The notes under the pieces are model-generated. The model was given only the letters and a program-made list of their open reading frames with translations. It was not told the DNA's origin and did no database searches. This document shows positions 4,761 through 5,864 of a DNA stretch of 5,864 nt, one piece after another. The stretch's first letter is position 1. Every line of letters starts with the position of its first letter. The translations under genes were made by a program, and so were the position numbers. Source of the stretch: Candidatus Shapirobacteria bacterium UBA4809 (GTDB taxonomy: Bacteria > Patescibacteriota > Microgenomatia > UBA12405); NCBI GenBank assembly GCA_002402535.1, contig DHGB01000009.1, forward strand, positions 2,207-8,070, read 5' to 3'.

Positions 4761-5766
4761 GATCTTGAAGTTTTTGGGAACGCTCCTTAATTATCTCTTT
4801 GGAAATTTTAGTAGATTTTAAAAAAAGTTCGCGGGCTTTGGTGTTTGGGCGGGGAGAATATTTAAACACATGAATTTTGGAAAAGCCAATTTTTTGGCAA
4901 AGATTATATGTTTCCTGAAAATCGATATCTGTTTCCTTAGGAAAACCAACGATGATGTCGGTGCCAAAAGAGAGATTAGATTTTAGATTTTTGAGGCTAG
5001 AAAATTTTTCTAAAATAATTTTTTTGGTGTAATTTCGTCCCATTAATTTGAGGATTTTGTCGGAGCCGGACTGAATGGGGATATGGAAAAAATTAGAAAC
5101 GCGATTTGGGAAACGAGAAACTAGATTTATAAAATTTTGATTAATACAGTTAATGGGAATAGAGCCAAAACTAATTAAAGGAATTTTGGTTTTGGTCAAT
5201 AAAGCATCAATTAAATTAGAGAAACCAGGTACGTATTGATTTAAATTAACTCCAGTAATTATTACCTCTTTATAGCCATCGGCGATGGCTTTATTGACCG
5301 TAGATATGGCATTTTCAATTGGTAATGACCAGAGATAAGGACGTTTTTGAGGTACGGTACAATAAGTGCAAAAGGCAGTACAGCCGGATTGAATTTTAAG
5401 TAGATAGCGGTCAGTGTGAGAAAATTTATCTTTTATTTGGTGGCTGTAAGTAGAATCTAAATTTTTTAGATAAGTTTCTTTTTGGAGATTATTTAATATT
5501 TGGATCTTTTTGCTTAATTTTAGATTTTTTAAAGAGGCACAGCCGGAGATAATTATTTTTGCCTTGGGGTATTTTTTTTGGAGTCGACGAATTAGGCCGA
5601 GAGATTCGGTGTTGGCTTTTTTGGTGACAGAACAAGTGTTGATAAAAATAATGTCGGGGTTGTGGCTACTTGGTAAATATTTTTTCTTGATTAAAGACTG
5701 AGCAAAAAGATTAGTTTCAGCGGCGTTGACCCGACAGCCGAGATTATAGACAGCAAAAGTTTTCAT
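4708..5766 (-). CDS. mtaB: Radical SAM tRNA methylthiotransferase, MtaB/MiaB family, TRAM domain absent
   Basis: This 352-residue protein belongs to the family that adds a methylthio group to the modified A37 of tRNAs, MtaB acting on t6A37. The N-terminal domain opens with YNLGCRVNAAET and has cluster-binding Cys11, Cys45 (NTCSVT) and Cys76 (SGCA). The radical SAM motif is Cys129-x3-Cys133-x2-Cys136 (SGCTAFCTYC). Further family segments are ITGVNLNQY (170-178), HIPIQSGSDKILKLMGR (228-244), TDIIVGFPKET and FKYSPRPNTKA. GCRVNAAE and ITGVNLNQY favour MtaB over MiaB or RimO. It ends soon after the barrel, about 70-90 residues short of typical members, without the TRAM domain used in tRNA binding. 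Its last 17 residues are encoded opposite the GTPase C-terminus. The ATG overlaps the upstream stop (TAATG), so it is probably coupled to the epimerase-like gene. The symbol is by family resemblance. Confidence 0.9.
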   Translation of the reverse strand: MKTFAVYNLGCRVNAAETNLFAQSLIKKKYLPSSHNPDIIFINTCSVTKKANTESLGLIRRLQKKYPKAKIIISGCASLKNLKLSKKIQILNNLQKETYLKNLDSTYSHQIKDKFSHTDRYLLKIQSGCTAFCTYCTVPQKRPYLWSLPIENAISTVNKAIADGYKEVIITGVNLNQYVPGFSNLIDALLTKTKIPLISFGSIPINCINQNFINLVSRFPNRVSNFFHIPIQSGSDKILKLMGRNYTKKIILEKFSSLKNLKSNLSFGTDIIVGFPKETDIDFQETYNLCQKIGFSKIHVFKYSPRPNTKARELFLKSTKISKEIIKERSQKLQDLISQTTLPSHQKLEKKN

Positions 5767-5864
5767 TATCGGCGAGGATTCTTTGAAATAAATTCTTTAA
5801 TATAATCAAGAATATCGATGGTAGTGTTCCAACCAAGCTCTTCCCGGGCTTTTGTGGGGGCGGT
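5766..5864 (-). CDS. C-terminal fragment of an extended SDR, NAD-dependent epimerase/dehydratase type
   Basis: The minus strand is open from the window edge and encodes 32 residues plus a TAA stop. The peptide begins TAPTKAREELGWNTTIDIL and ends in a helix (DYIKEFISKN). The segment TKAREELGW followed by a short strand and a helix is the usual C-terminus of nucleotide-sugar epimerases and dehydratases such as UDP-glucose 4-epimerase or GDP-mannose 4,6-dehydratase. These enzymes make sugar donors for surface polysaccharides. The NAD-binding fold and catalytic YxxxK lie outside the window, so the substrate cannot be called. The TAA shares one base with the ATG of the methylthiotransferase gene, pointing to one operon. 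Confidence 0.75.
   Translation of the reverse strand, partial: TAPTKAREELGWNTTIDILDYIKEFISKNPRR

Noticed and set aside
5510..5701. Plus-strand open frame opposite the methylthiotransferase N-terminus
   Set aside because: It overlaps conserved cysteine motifs on the other strand and has no support of its own.

Overview
The window is AT-rich, gene-dense bacterial DNA and most resembles a Candidate Phyla Radiation (Patescibacteria) genome, probably of the Microgenomates type. That placement is an inference. It rests on a bacterial-type EF-P next to a DRG-type TGS GTPase (a family best known from archaea and eukaryotes), small secreted or single-pass membrane proteins of unknown function, tRNA genes without an encoded CCA end, near absence of Shine-Dalgarno motifs, and intergenic gaps of 1 to 23 bases. 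No marker here fixes the taxon.

Layout. 1-635 (+): elongation factor P, preceded by a promoter-like pair that abuts the ATG. 632-1866 (-): tRNA-Leu(UAG), then a secreted helical protein, then a single-pass membrane protein; spacing suggests one transcript, converging on efp with a 4-base overlap. 1867-2020: the only sizeable non-coding stretch. It holds a decayed duplicate of the tRNA-Leu promoter and 5' end, interrupted by a 40-base GC-rich hairpin repeat. 2021-2256 (+): three tRNAs, Arg(UCU), Arg(UCG) and Lys(CUU), each with an unusual base or mismatch. 2263-3633 (-): a secreted TIM-barrel protein with clan GH-A glycosidase signatures and a C-terminal beta domain. 3657-4760 (+): the DRG-type GTPase, divergent from it across 23 bases. 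4708-5766 (-): an MtaB/MiaB-type tRNA methylthiotransferase lacking its TRAM domain and overlapping the GTPase by 53 bases. 5766-5864 (-): the C-terminus of an extended SDR (nucleotide-sugar epimerase/dehydratase type) that runs off the window and shares one base with the methylthiotransferase start.

Four elements serve translation (EF-P, the tRNAs, the DRG GTPase, the tRNA-modifying enzyme). The rest are envelope or glycan proteins. I see no CRISPR array, insertion sequence, phage gene or defence system. The most unusual signals are the tRNA-Leu duplicate with its inserted hairpin and the departures from normally invariant tRNA positions (C33 in Arg-UCU, C55 in Lys-CUU).
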